Source of the DNA: Asterias amurensis
Lineage: Eukaryota > Echinodermata > Asteroidea > Forcipulatida > Asteriidae
DNA length: 64,000 nt
Assembly: GCF_032118995.1 (NCBI RefSeq)
Contig: NC_092661.1
Span: 7,316,494-7,380,493 of the forward strand
Direction of reading: 5' to 3'
Below the pieces are notes generated by a model. It saw nothing but the letters and a program-made list of their open reading frames with translations, was not told where the DNA came from and did no database searches. The position numbers were made by a program, and so were the translations under genes. Positions 20,099-29,300 of this stretch are shown piece by piece. Within the stretch, counting starts at the first letter, position 1. Each line of letters begins with the position of its first letter.

Positions 20099-21287
20099 AA
20101 AGGCACCTGGAAATAAGATTTTTTTTTCTTTTAAACATAAGAGTATGGAAAACAATAAAACAAGTTTTTGAGTAATTGTTTGTCACGATTTATATGTTAA
20201 AAAAATTAATTAAGTGCTTGGGGGGTTGACTCCGCCTACCCCTTTTGTGCTGTAGGAAAAGGAAGACTTTGCCTCGATGCGTAGATAAACACACGTGCAA
20301 AAGTACATGTAGTTCTAAGACGTGAGTTTGTACGCTGCGAAAAAGTTTTTTTTTCTGGCATTTTTCCGGCAATGCCGACCACGTGTATTGCTGCTGGATG
20401 CAGCAAAACAACTAAAGATGAGGTCAGTCTTCATCTATTTCCTGCAGATCCCAAGTATAGGCGGTTGTGGGCTGCGAAAGTCAGATTAACTAGAGCAAAG
20501 TGGTCCGGTCCGATGTCTTTTTCAGCGCTATGCAGTGAACACTTCGAGCCGTCGTGCTTCGAATCCGGGATACACCACTCATTTGACATGACGAGAAGAG
20601 CCATTCTTAAACACGACGCCGTCCCAACAATTTTTCCAGCTAGTGGGAAATTGAAGAAGGTATCTGAAAGACGTGACGAACCCAGAGGAGCATTTGCTAA
20701 ACGTGAAAAAATTCGGGTAAGTTTGAACTTTGAGGGTATGTTTTTAGCTTTTGCCAAGTGACACGATTTTGTTTTGGTACCGCATGCGATTCACTGTGCG
20801 TGCAGGTCCTATGTGACCGTCCGCACATTATACAGCAGCCATAGTGCGTGCGTGCAGTCTGCTCCGTGGCCGTATTTCTATAATAATACGTAGGCAGACC
20901 CACATCTTACAACCCATTTGGTCACTAAAAAGTCGCATAGTTAAATAAAAATAGCAGCAATAGCTTTTGTAAAAACCACTAGGCGTTCAACATGTTCAAG
21001 TTTCAATGTACGTATATGTGTAAAATCGTGTCTAAATTTGTTTTGATGTGCCATGTTCCCAGGCGTAATGTACGGGGGCCTGACTACAAATTTTCTCTTC
21101 AAATATCGCGCCTTGAATTACGTCACGAACAGCGCCCTCTCGGGTCGGGGCCTACTCGTAAATTTGTAAATACAATCAAAACTAATATTTTTAAACCTTA
21201 GTTAACTTTTTATTCACATTCCTCTCATAAAAACACATATTTTAGTGACAAAAGCTTTATTTTAAAAAAATACCACTTCCAGGTGAC
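20099..21287 (+). mobile_element. THAP-bearing DNA transposon, probably truncated
   Basis: Bounded by 'aggcacctggaaataag' and 'ccacttccaggtgact' (terminal inverted repeats, CACCTGGAA core). Inside is one exon encoding a THAP domain with a downstream donor site, but no transposase catalytic exon was recognised in the remaining 570 bp, so it is probably internally deleted. THAP domains form the DNA-binding N-terminus of P-element-type and some other transposases. The copy at 3138-3703 has the same ends. An 'acagcgccctctcgggtcgggg' block near the right end is shared by both copies. Confidence 0.65.
20372..20716 (+). CDS. THAP-domain exon
   Basis: Starts MPTTCIAAGCSKTTKDEVSL. THAP signature C2CH: Cys5 and Cys10, the invariant Trp in RRLWAAKV, then LCSEHF (Cys and His), followed by AVPTIF, the motif that closes the THAP fold. 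The domain binds DNA through this zinc module. CGG/GTAAGT at 20716 is a consensus donor, so the protein should continue in another exon, but none was recognised before the element ends. The intact frame suggests either a young transposon or a domesticated exon; the matching terminal repeats favour the transposon. Confidence 0.75.
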
Positions 21288-21597
21288 TTTAAGGCAGTGG
21301 ACATTTTGGGTAATTACTCAAAATAAATATTATCATAAAACCTTTACTTGAATACGAGTAATTGGGAGAGGTTGATAGTATAAAACATTGTAAAAAACTG
21401 CTCCCTATGAAGTATTGTAGTTTTCGAGAAAGAAGTATTTTTTCACGAATTTGATTTCGAGACCTCAGATTTAGAATGTGAGGTCTCGACATCAAGCAAT
21501 TGAGCTCAAATTTTTACACGTTTGTTATTTTGTGCATGTGTTGAGATACACCAAGTGAAATGACTGGTCTTTGACAGTTATCAATAGTGTCCACTGA
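21288..21597 (+). mobile_element. MITE, TTAAAGGCAGTGGACAC family
   Basis: Begins 'tttaaggcagtggacattttgggtaattactcaaaataa' and ends 'cagttatcaatagtgtccactg'. Central palindrome 'gatttcgagacctcagattt...gaggtctcgacatcaag'. It abuts the right end of the THAP element. Confidence 0.85.
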
Positions 21598-21909
21598 TTT
21601 TCAGTTCGATCAGCTCATCAGGTTTCATTTAACTTTGTATTGGAGCTCAGTGTGTGTTACTTTGTTGGTGAGATCATCTGCTTAGTTATCAAATTTTGTA
21701 CTTTTTGTCAAAAAGGCATTGCAGGTACATGTAAGAATACCATGTTTTGTGCTTTGCCTTTGTTTGGTTTCACACATGTTTTTGCTTTGACACTTGTTAC
21801 AAACAAATGTTTTACTTTATCTGTGTAGTAAAAAATAACACTTTAGAGTTAATGAGTAAATGAACAACACAAAAACACCAAAAGTCTAATCCATAGACTT
21901 CTGTATGAC

Positions 21910-21998
21910 CTTTTGATTTTCGATCTCCAATTTGATTCCCATTTACGAGATGGGTCAAGATTAAGTTGAACAAGAAGCTCTGTTCTGGAATCAACAAT
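21910..21998 (-). CDS. Possible short exon, unidentified
   Basis: An 89-base minus-strand segment between GGACAG/ATTGTT and AAAAG/GTCATA. Two frames are open across it (one reads IVDSRTELLVQLNLDPSRKW, another LLIPEQSFLFNLILTHLVNG), and I cannot decide which, or whether it is an exon at all. It lies between the possible start exon at 25788 and the exon-like segments at 18-19 kb. Confidence 0.2.
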
Positions 21999-22010
21999 CT
22001 GTCCTATTTC

Positions 22011-22060
22011 ACCAAGGGCCAATTTTATAGCACTTGTAGCAGTATGCCATAAGCAGACTT
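22011..22060. mobile_element. Fragment of a GGGCCAATTTTATAG-type MITE end
   Basis: 'agggccaattttatagcacttgtagcagtatgccataagcag' resembles the terminal repeats of the MITEs at 36258-36757. Only one end is present here. Confidence 0.4.
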
Positions 22061-22197
22061 AGTCAAGTCTAGTGTTTACTTCCCATAATGCATTGTATCA
22101 CCTTATAACATGGCCGCCCGCATGTAACAGTCAATTATCATTATCTGGAATAAAGCTTGACTTATAATCATAACATACGAAGTTGTATCTTCTTACA

Positions 22198-22215
22198 TGG
22201 TGTCAGAGTAACCCA
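22198..22215 (+). promoter_or_regulatory. Primer-binding site of the decayed Ty3 element
   Basis: TGGTGTCAGAGTAACCC starts right after the LTR end ACA. TGG complements the CCA end of a tRNA primer. The gag ATG is at 22218. Confidence 0.7.
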
Positions 22216-22217
22216 CA

Positions 22218-23346
22218 ATGGCCACTTTTGGATCTATCAGTGAGTTTTTCATCAAAAAGGAAACGTGGTTGATGTACACGGACCGCCTTGGCGAATACTT
22301 TACAGCCAACAACATAACGGACTCCACACGAAAACGGGCAATCCTAAACTCCGTCGTTGGATCACAGACGTACAAGCTTATCAGCGATCTTCTTGCTCCA
22401 AAGAAACCAAACCAAGCTACGTACATCGAGCTGGTAGACACATTGGAGAAGCATTTTAAGCCTACAAAGTCTAGCATTATCGCCCATTTCCAGTTCAACA
22501 GCCGATACTGACGGTCCGGTGAAACGATTGCTGACTATCTAGCAGCCCTGCGTGCACTCGCCAGTGACTGCAACTACGGACAAAAGCTTGATGAGATGCT
22601 GAGAGATCGGCTGGTTTGTGGTGTGCAGGATGAACGGATCCAGAAATCCCTGCTCTCCCAACCAGAGGATAAACTTGACCTCAAACGGAAGTGGAACTTG
22701 CACAATCAATGCAGCTTGCAGGTGACCAGGCTAAAATGCTGACAGCCAGTACCACCACTGAATCCAGTCCGAGCATCAACGCTTTTCGAAAGAAACAAGC
22801 TCAACGGTCAAAAACAGGTCAGTCCAATCCTCATCAACAATCATATGGTACCAAACCAACACAGCAACAAGATCAAAGGCCCAGACGACCCTGTGGAAAT
22901 TGTGGAACTTTCCACAAGCGGCGAGAATGCCCCGCCTACGGCAAAACTTGCCGCAAATGTAACAAACTGAATCATTACGGTGATTACTGCAGAGGCAGCC
23001 GCCGAATTCACACCGTTAACCCCGAATCTTACTCGGAGGAGGAAGCCTCAATCGCCGATGATCAGGAACTGTTCCACATTAGAGCTCTCGACAACACCAA
23101 CTTGAACTTTAAGCACAATATCCATGCCACACTTATAATAAATGGCACACACGTTCCCATCCAACTAGACACAGGTGCACACTGTAACGTCCTACCAATA
23201 AAGCTATTCAACATCATTGCACCGCCCAAATCTATCGACAATACTAAGCCTACTACACTTGTAGCATATGGAGGGAATGAGCTCAAGACAATCGATTCGG
23301 CCAAGCCACACTGCCATGCATCATCGAGTCATCACAAACACACCAT
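22218..23346 (+). pseudogene. Ty3/gypsy gag-protease remnant
   Basis: Gag begins MATFGSISEFFIKKETWLMY, with a TGA at 22509-22511 interrupting it. After the stop the same frame continues with SGETIADYLAALRAL. The frame at 22691-23350 carries zinc-knuckle cysteines (CRKCNKLNHYGDYC) and the aspartic protease motif LDTGAHCNVLPIKLF. It then shifts frame near 23300. Confidence 0.8.
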
Positions 23347-25010
23347 ATGATTGACTTTCACATCGTAGACTCGCGAGTGAAAGCAATCCTTGGATTGACC
23401 GATTGCCTTCGACTAGGCCTGCTGTCAGTTAACAACAACATCGTGTATCACGTCGCAACCGACTCAACATCTACACAGCTCTTTACAGACTACAAAGACC
23501 TGTTCGACGACTCCCTCGGGTCACTACCTGTCATCTACTCCATGACCATCGACCTTAACGCCACACCAGTTGTTCGCCCCCCACGACGCATTCCAGCAGT
23601 AATGCAAGACAAGGTCAAGTCCGAACTAAAACGCATGACTACCCTCGGTGTAATCACTCCGGTCTCGGAACCTCCATGGTCGCAACTCATAAGAAAAACA
23701 CCGAAGAGATTCGCTTATGCATCGACCCTTGTGACCTTAACCAAGCTCTAAAGCGCCCGCACCACCCTACACGAACAGTAGAGGAAGTTGCAGCACAGAA
23801 GGATGGTGCCACTGTTTTCTCAGTGCTCGACGCTAAATGTTCCTTCTAGCAGATCCCCCTTGATTATCAGTCATCATTGCTAACTACTTTCAGCACACCA
23901 CACGGCAGGTACCGGTTCCTCCGCATGCCCTATGGTATTTGTTCTGCCCCTGATGTATACCAGAGAACCATGGAACAATTATTCGCTGATCTGCCATGCT
24001 CCATCATCGTAGATGACATACTAGTTGGTGGACGTAACAAAGAAGAACATGATCGAAACCTCCAAGCTGTCTTTAATCGGATTCGCAAAGTCAACATGCG
24101 TCTCAACCCCCAGAAATGCCGATTCGGTCTCGCACAAGTATCATATGTCGGTCACGTATTCACCGCTACTGGCCTTCGGCCCGATCCAGCAAAAGTCAGT
24201 GCTATTACCGACATGCCCCCACCTGAGGACATCACTGCCCTACAACGCTTCCTTGGCATGGTGACATGTACCTGGCCAAGTTCATACCGAATCTAAGCGA
24301 CTTAGCAGCCCCACTACGCCAGCTCACACATAACGACGTCCACTGGTGCTGATTAGACCGTCACAATGCAGTGTTTTTGGAAATCAAGGACAAGATCGCT
24401 CACGCACCGACACTCAAGTACTTCGACGTCAAGAAACCAATCACAGTGACATGCGATGCCTCAAAGTTTGGCCTTGGTGCAGCTTGCCTGCAAGAGGGCG
24501 ACCCCATAGCGTACGTCTCACGCACTATGACCGACACCGAACAACGGTATGCACAGATCGAGAAAGAACTGCTTGCTGTCGTGTTTGCCTGCACCAAGTT
24601 TCATGACTACATCTCCGGTAAAGACATTATCGTTGAAACTGATCACCAGCCATTGGTCACTATCGTCAAGAAGCCCCTGCTTAGCGCCCAATGGAACGGC
24701 ATGGATTACCTAGCCCTTGGCGACTCATACTCCGGCTGGTTTGATTTTGCCTCGCTCGACGACAACTGTGCCTCCACAGTTATTGAGGTACTAAAGAGAC
24801 AATTTTCCATCCATGGGATCCCCGGCATCATCATCAGTGACAACGCACGACAATTTGATTGCTTTGCCTTCAAACAGTTTGCACGTCATGGGGTTTCCAA
24901 CATACAACAAGTAGTCCCTACTACCCTCAGTCCAATGGACTCGCAGAAAGCTCTGTCAAGCGTGCCAAACTACTCCTGGAAAAGACAAAACGCGAAGGAT
25001 CCAGGTTCGA
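23347..25010 (+). pseudogene. Ty3/gypsy pol remnant
   Basis: RT pieces: APDVYQRTMEQLF and IIVDDILVGG (catalytic DD) at 23877-24296. RNase H pieces: ITVTCDASKFGLGAACLQ and TDHQPL at 24371-24670. An integrase core follows at once (GMDYLALGDSYSGWF, ISDNARQF, and in another frame NGLAESSVKRA), so the connection and the integrase zinc finger have been lost. Several frameshifts and stops; non-functional. Confidence 0.85.
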
Positions 25011-25564
25011 ATTTTCAACCTGGGTCTTTCGCTCGGGAATCTGGTAAGTTTTTGTGCCTTTTCTTCAAATTATTTCCTCGATGGTGTTTTGATTTGAGTG
25101 ATATTGTAGGATTCATTAGACATTGAGACATTAAGCCTGATGAAAATACAGACCATGAGTAAAACTGCATAGCTTCTGTCACCGGTGCAGCTTGCACAAT
25201 CTCGCGGTAAACGGGAATCAAAGTTGGGGTTCGAAAACATATGAGGGTTGATAACATATGACGCTATGATTGAAAACCCAGAACAGAAACTAGGATAATT
25301 GATACCTGCATAAATTTATAATTCTATACCGTAACTAAGAAAGAAAGAAAAAACGGTCACTTTACCAATAAGATTATTAAGAGACTTGGTTCACAATTTG
25401 TTTGTATTTTGTAAATAGTTTGCAACACCATCATTTTCTCAACAAGAAAGGATCAAATGACATGAATGACATATCAATTAAATTAACTCATTCAAAAAAA
25501 AAAAACCTTATTATTACAAAAACAGAACATCCATGCAGAACAGTTAACCATTAATAATACTCAC
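25011..25564. other. Intergenic or intronic, no recognisable feature
   Basis: AT-rich with poly-A at 25497. A minus-strand frame at 25257-25015 is open but has no family match I know. If the unidentified minus-strand gene is real, this is its first intron. Confidence 0.35.
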
Positions 25565-25788
25565 ATGAATTTGTAACAAACACTCTCTTCCCTAAAAATG
25601 TATACAAGATCTCTCACTTCTTGACACTGTTCTGTATGGTTAATAACGAGACTGGGAGCAGCTACACCTTGCTTGTTTAGAAAGAAACACAATTTATTGC
25701 TCCGAACAAATTGGGAAACTCCCGCATCCCACTGTAGAGATTGTATCTCAAACCTTTTCTGATTGGCCAAACGTCCCTTGTCTGCCAT
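25565..25788 (-). CDS. Possible first coding exon of an unidentified divergent gene
   Basis: ATG at 25788, MADKGRLANQKRFEIQSLQW, then ...VSQFVRSNKLCFFLNKQG and VINHTEQCQEVRDLVYIFRE. At 25565 it meets an ideal donor, CAT/GTGAGT, leaving phase 2. Length 224 bases. The protein family is not recognised. It points away from FAM162, whose ATG is 251 bases off, which fits two genes sharing a promoter. Later exons may be the segments at 21998, 19183, 18657 and 18432, but I could not chain them all. Confidence 0.5.
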
Positions 25789-26039
25789 TCAGCTCATCCG
25801 TTAGAAAGCGTACCGGCAGACAGCTGGTGACCCCTAGAGTCCAAAGGTCAGGTTACAACAACAAGACGAGAGAGAGAGAGTCGTGTCGAGTATTTTACAG
25901 CTGCTGGCCGGCTAGACAGGCACCTCTAAAAAGCTTACCTGGCGAAACTGAGACTCAGTCGTGCGTTCATTAGTATTTCGAGGAATAGTAATTATTTCTT
26001 TTTTGTACCGTTGAATTAGTGGTCGGGTCTGCATACATC
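25789..26039. promoter_or_regulatory. Probable bidirectional promoter of FAM162 and the divergent gene
   Basis: The 251 bases between the two divergent ATGs contain a GA-rich run (gagagagagagag near 25868) and no obvious TATA box. The GC content is higher than that of the surroundings. The assignment rests on layout only. Confidence 0.45.
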
Positions 26040-26322
26040 ATGTTGAGATTGTCGAGTAAGATTGCAAGGCAGTTTTCGAGCGCCTTTCCGAGGTCTTTCG
26101 AGACCGTTTCAGGGCGGATGTTTGCTAGGCCTCAATCGTGCATTGGACGGCAGCAGACATTCACATTATGTGCATCAGCTCGTACCAGTCTGCCTGCTCT
26201 CGTCGGAGGTAAACTGAATGCAAATACCAGCTGTTTTGCTGAGTCATCTTACATATGTCGGAGTTATAGTGCAGGCAAGGAAGTTGAAAAAACAACTACA
26301 ACGGCATCAGAATCAGCAACAG
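26040..26322 (+). CDS. FAM162: FAM162 exon 1: targeting peptide
   Basis: 283 bases. Donor GCAACAG/GTAATG, phase 1. Sequence beyond the presumed cleavage region is Ser/Thr-rich and poorly conserved in the family. Confidence 0.85.
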
Positions 26323-29300
26323 GTAATGAAAATCCAGGCCAGGATTGTGTGTTATTGGTCGTGCATTATTGGGGCTCGTTGAGCACACTTTACAAACATT
26401 CAAACTACGAACTATTTAGTAATGGTTTAGTTGCAAATGTCTCTTTGTTGAGTCTTGCTAAATGTTTGCTTTACTATCTCTCAACAGGAACTTCTGATTC
26501 ATCTGAAGCTGTGTCCAGCACCAGTCGGAAAAGGTCACCAACAAACTTTGAAAGAAAAATCTTTGTGTGGTCTGGAAAGTACAAGACAGCCAATGAAGTA
26601 CCAGATCAAGTCTCGTAAGCAACTTTTATATTGATTGTTAGGGTTTATTTGATGTTTATTTATCTCATTGAGGTAAATTATATACTAAATTATTTCATAT
26701 CGAATGAAAAAGTGGAAACTTTTCCTTATTTTTGAACAATAATATTAATTGCAAAATATGTAGGGCTGATCCATGCTTTCTGAGTCATGCACAAACAAAA
26801 AGACACAGGCTAGTTGGGTTGCCCTGCACATCAACTCATGACCCCCACATTTTAGAGCAGTTTTCTTTAAAACCACTAGACCACTGAGTATGCCTGGTAA
26901 TTGTAATAATACTATATCGGTAGACATATATTCTGGAGTAATGTAATGATTTATTATTGACGTGACTGATTCATACCATATACAAGATTACTGTTTACTG
27001 GAGAGCGAGAGTACCTGGATTGACCTAGTGACGTATTGAGGTCACAGTATATTAATGCGCTGTATGTATATAAAATAGTACCTTCACATCCTCCCTTTTT
27101 CGAGAAATTCATATACTAAAATGGCTTGCTAAATGAAGGACTATTTAGGCATATTGGAATCAATAAAAATTGGGAACACTGGTACAAAATACTTCAATGT
27201 GCGAGATCCAATGATATAAATTTTGTCACATTATATGCAAGAACAGTAAACATACTTTTGAGTTGTTTGGGGTTTAAGTGGACTCCAGTTTTTTACAACA
27301 TGCAATAAAAACGGTTTGTAACAACTTGTTCAACAACAATTAAAAATGATGAACATCAACAGCAGTAACTTTGTTAAAATGATAAACATCAACAGCAGTA
27401 ACTTTGTTTGTCAACAAATTTTGTTTGTCAACAAAATAGCAGTGGTAACATCAATAGTAATAACTGAGTTTTTCAATGTCTTTTTGAAATGTCACTGTTC
27501 TGATTTTCCTTCTTTAGGATTCGATAAGCCGTTTTGGCCTTGTCACAGCACGACCAGTGCGTGTGTGATAAGTTTGATCAGAGTTACTGTCTGGTTTCTC
27601 CGAGTTGTTTTGTCCATGGGAAAGTTTGTTTTCCTGCGGTTTGGGAGTAGGTGTTAATTGAGGAAGCTCAACTGGTGGTGTGTCGATGAAACGGACTTGT
27701 TTCTTCTCTGTGTCCCGTGGGCGTAATTGTCTCCTGTTACGTCGTAGTGAATGTCCGATTGGTGTTTCGATCATGTACGATCGGGGCTCTGGACATTTGT
27801 CTTTCACGACAGCAGGTAACCAATTGCCAGACTGTTGATCTTGTACGCTAACATGCTGGCCTACACTGAGAGGGGGTAGGGCACGTACACCATACTTGTC
27901 ATGGTTATCTTTCTGACTAGTCTGACGAGCGACGAGGCGTTGATGGATTGCGTCCTTTTGGGGTACCGTGTTGCGAATTTTGATAGGAAGGTTGCTCCTT
28001 AGTTTGCGTCCATGTAGTAGTTCCGCTGGTGAGGGAATAACATTGTCCAACGGAGTAGTGCGTAGGCAAAGTAGAGCGAGATCTATGTCCATGTTGGACT
28101 GTTGGGCTTTTGTCAATGTAGCTTTGACAGTTTGAATGGCTCTTTCAATAAAACCATTGCTTTGCGGATATCTGGGGCTTGATGTCACGTGGTCAAATCC
28201 CCAGTCACGAGCGAATTTGCGATATTCGTGGCTGTCGTAGTGTGGGCCGTTGTCGCTGATTACTTTCGTGGGGATGCCTAGTTCACTGAAAATCTGTTTC
28301 GTGAGGCGTATGACTGTGGCACTTGTGCACCGTCCACTGATTTTCCTGATAAATGGGTACTTTGAGTAGTAGTCCGCTATAATCAAGTATTCGGCGTTGT
28401 TGTAGTGGAACATGTCTGTCCCTACGGTTTGCCACGGTCGCTGTGGAATGTCGTGAGGAATAAGTGGTTCCGGAGGTTGGCTTTTTTGGTGTCGTTGGCA
28501 TGTGCTGCATGCGCTACCAATTGTTCAATGTCTTTATTGATGCCAGGCCAGAAGATGCATGTTTTGGCCCTGAGCTGGCATTTGTTGATGCCTTGGTGTC
28601 CCGCGTGAATCTTTTGCAATGCTTCGCTTTGCATTGTCTCAGGGATGACGATTCGTTCGCCCTTGATGACGAGACCGTTATCAACCGACAGTTCATCGCG
28701 GTTGGACCAGTAGTGGCGGATGCACTTGGGTAGTTGTTTTGGGTCATCCGGCCACCCAGTGACGATAGTTTCACTGAGGAGGCGTAGTGTTTTGTCACTT
28801 TGTTTCTGGCGTTGCATTTCTGCAAGCTTGTCTGTAGAGAACTGTACGGCGTATATGGTCGTATCGAGATCAATCCGTGGACCGCGCGTTGGGCCAAGCC
28901 TCGATAGTGCATCTGCGAGTACCATTTCGCGTCCAGGGCGGTAGACTATGTTGTAGTCGTACGGTTGCAGGGGTAGCATCATTCTCTGCAGTCGTGGCGG
29001 AGTGTTAGCCATGCTTTTGTGTTGTATGTTCTCTAGCGGTTTGTGGTCCGACTCGACGGTGAACTTTGATCCATATATGTAAGTATGGAAGCGAGTGCAA
29101 CCAAACACTACAGCTAGCAATTCTCGTTCGATGTTTGCGTAGCGTTTCTCGGCGTCGGTGAGAGCCTTGCTCGCGAATGCGACAGGTTTGTTGTCCTGTA
29201 GAAGAGCTGCACCGAGCCCTTTTAACGAGGCGTCAACTTGAATGACTGTTGGTTTGCGAGTGTTAAAGTACGTTAGTGTACATTCGGTGCTGATCATGGA

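Larger units (their letters stand above)
22072..25010 (+). mobile_element. Decayed, 3'-truncated Ty3/gypsy retrotransposon
   Basis: An LTR-like stretch with AATAAA (22150) ends TACA at 22197 and is followed directly by a TGGTGTCAGAGT primer-binding site (22198). Domains follow in order: Gag, zinc knuckle, protease, RT, RNase H, integrase core. The frame is broken by a stop at 22509, by shifts near 23300 and 23700, and by stop codons at 23848 and 24295. A deletion near 24690 joins RNase H straight to the integrase core. No second LTR was seen after 25010. The 5' border of the LTR is uncertain (22036-22073). Confidence 0.85.

Noticed and set aside
27126..27308. 60-residue plus-strand frame
   Set aside because: It lies in the untranslated end of the Ty3 element, on the wrong strand.
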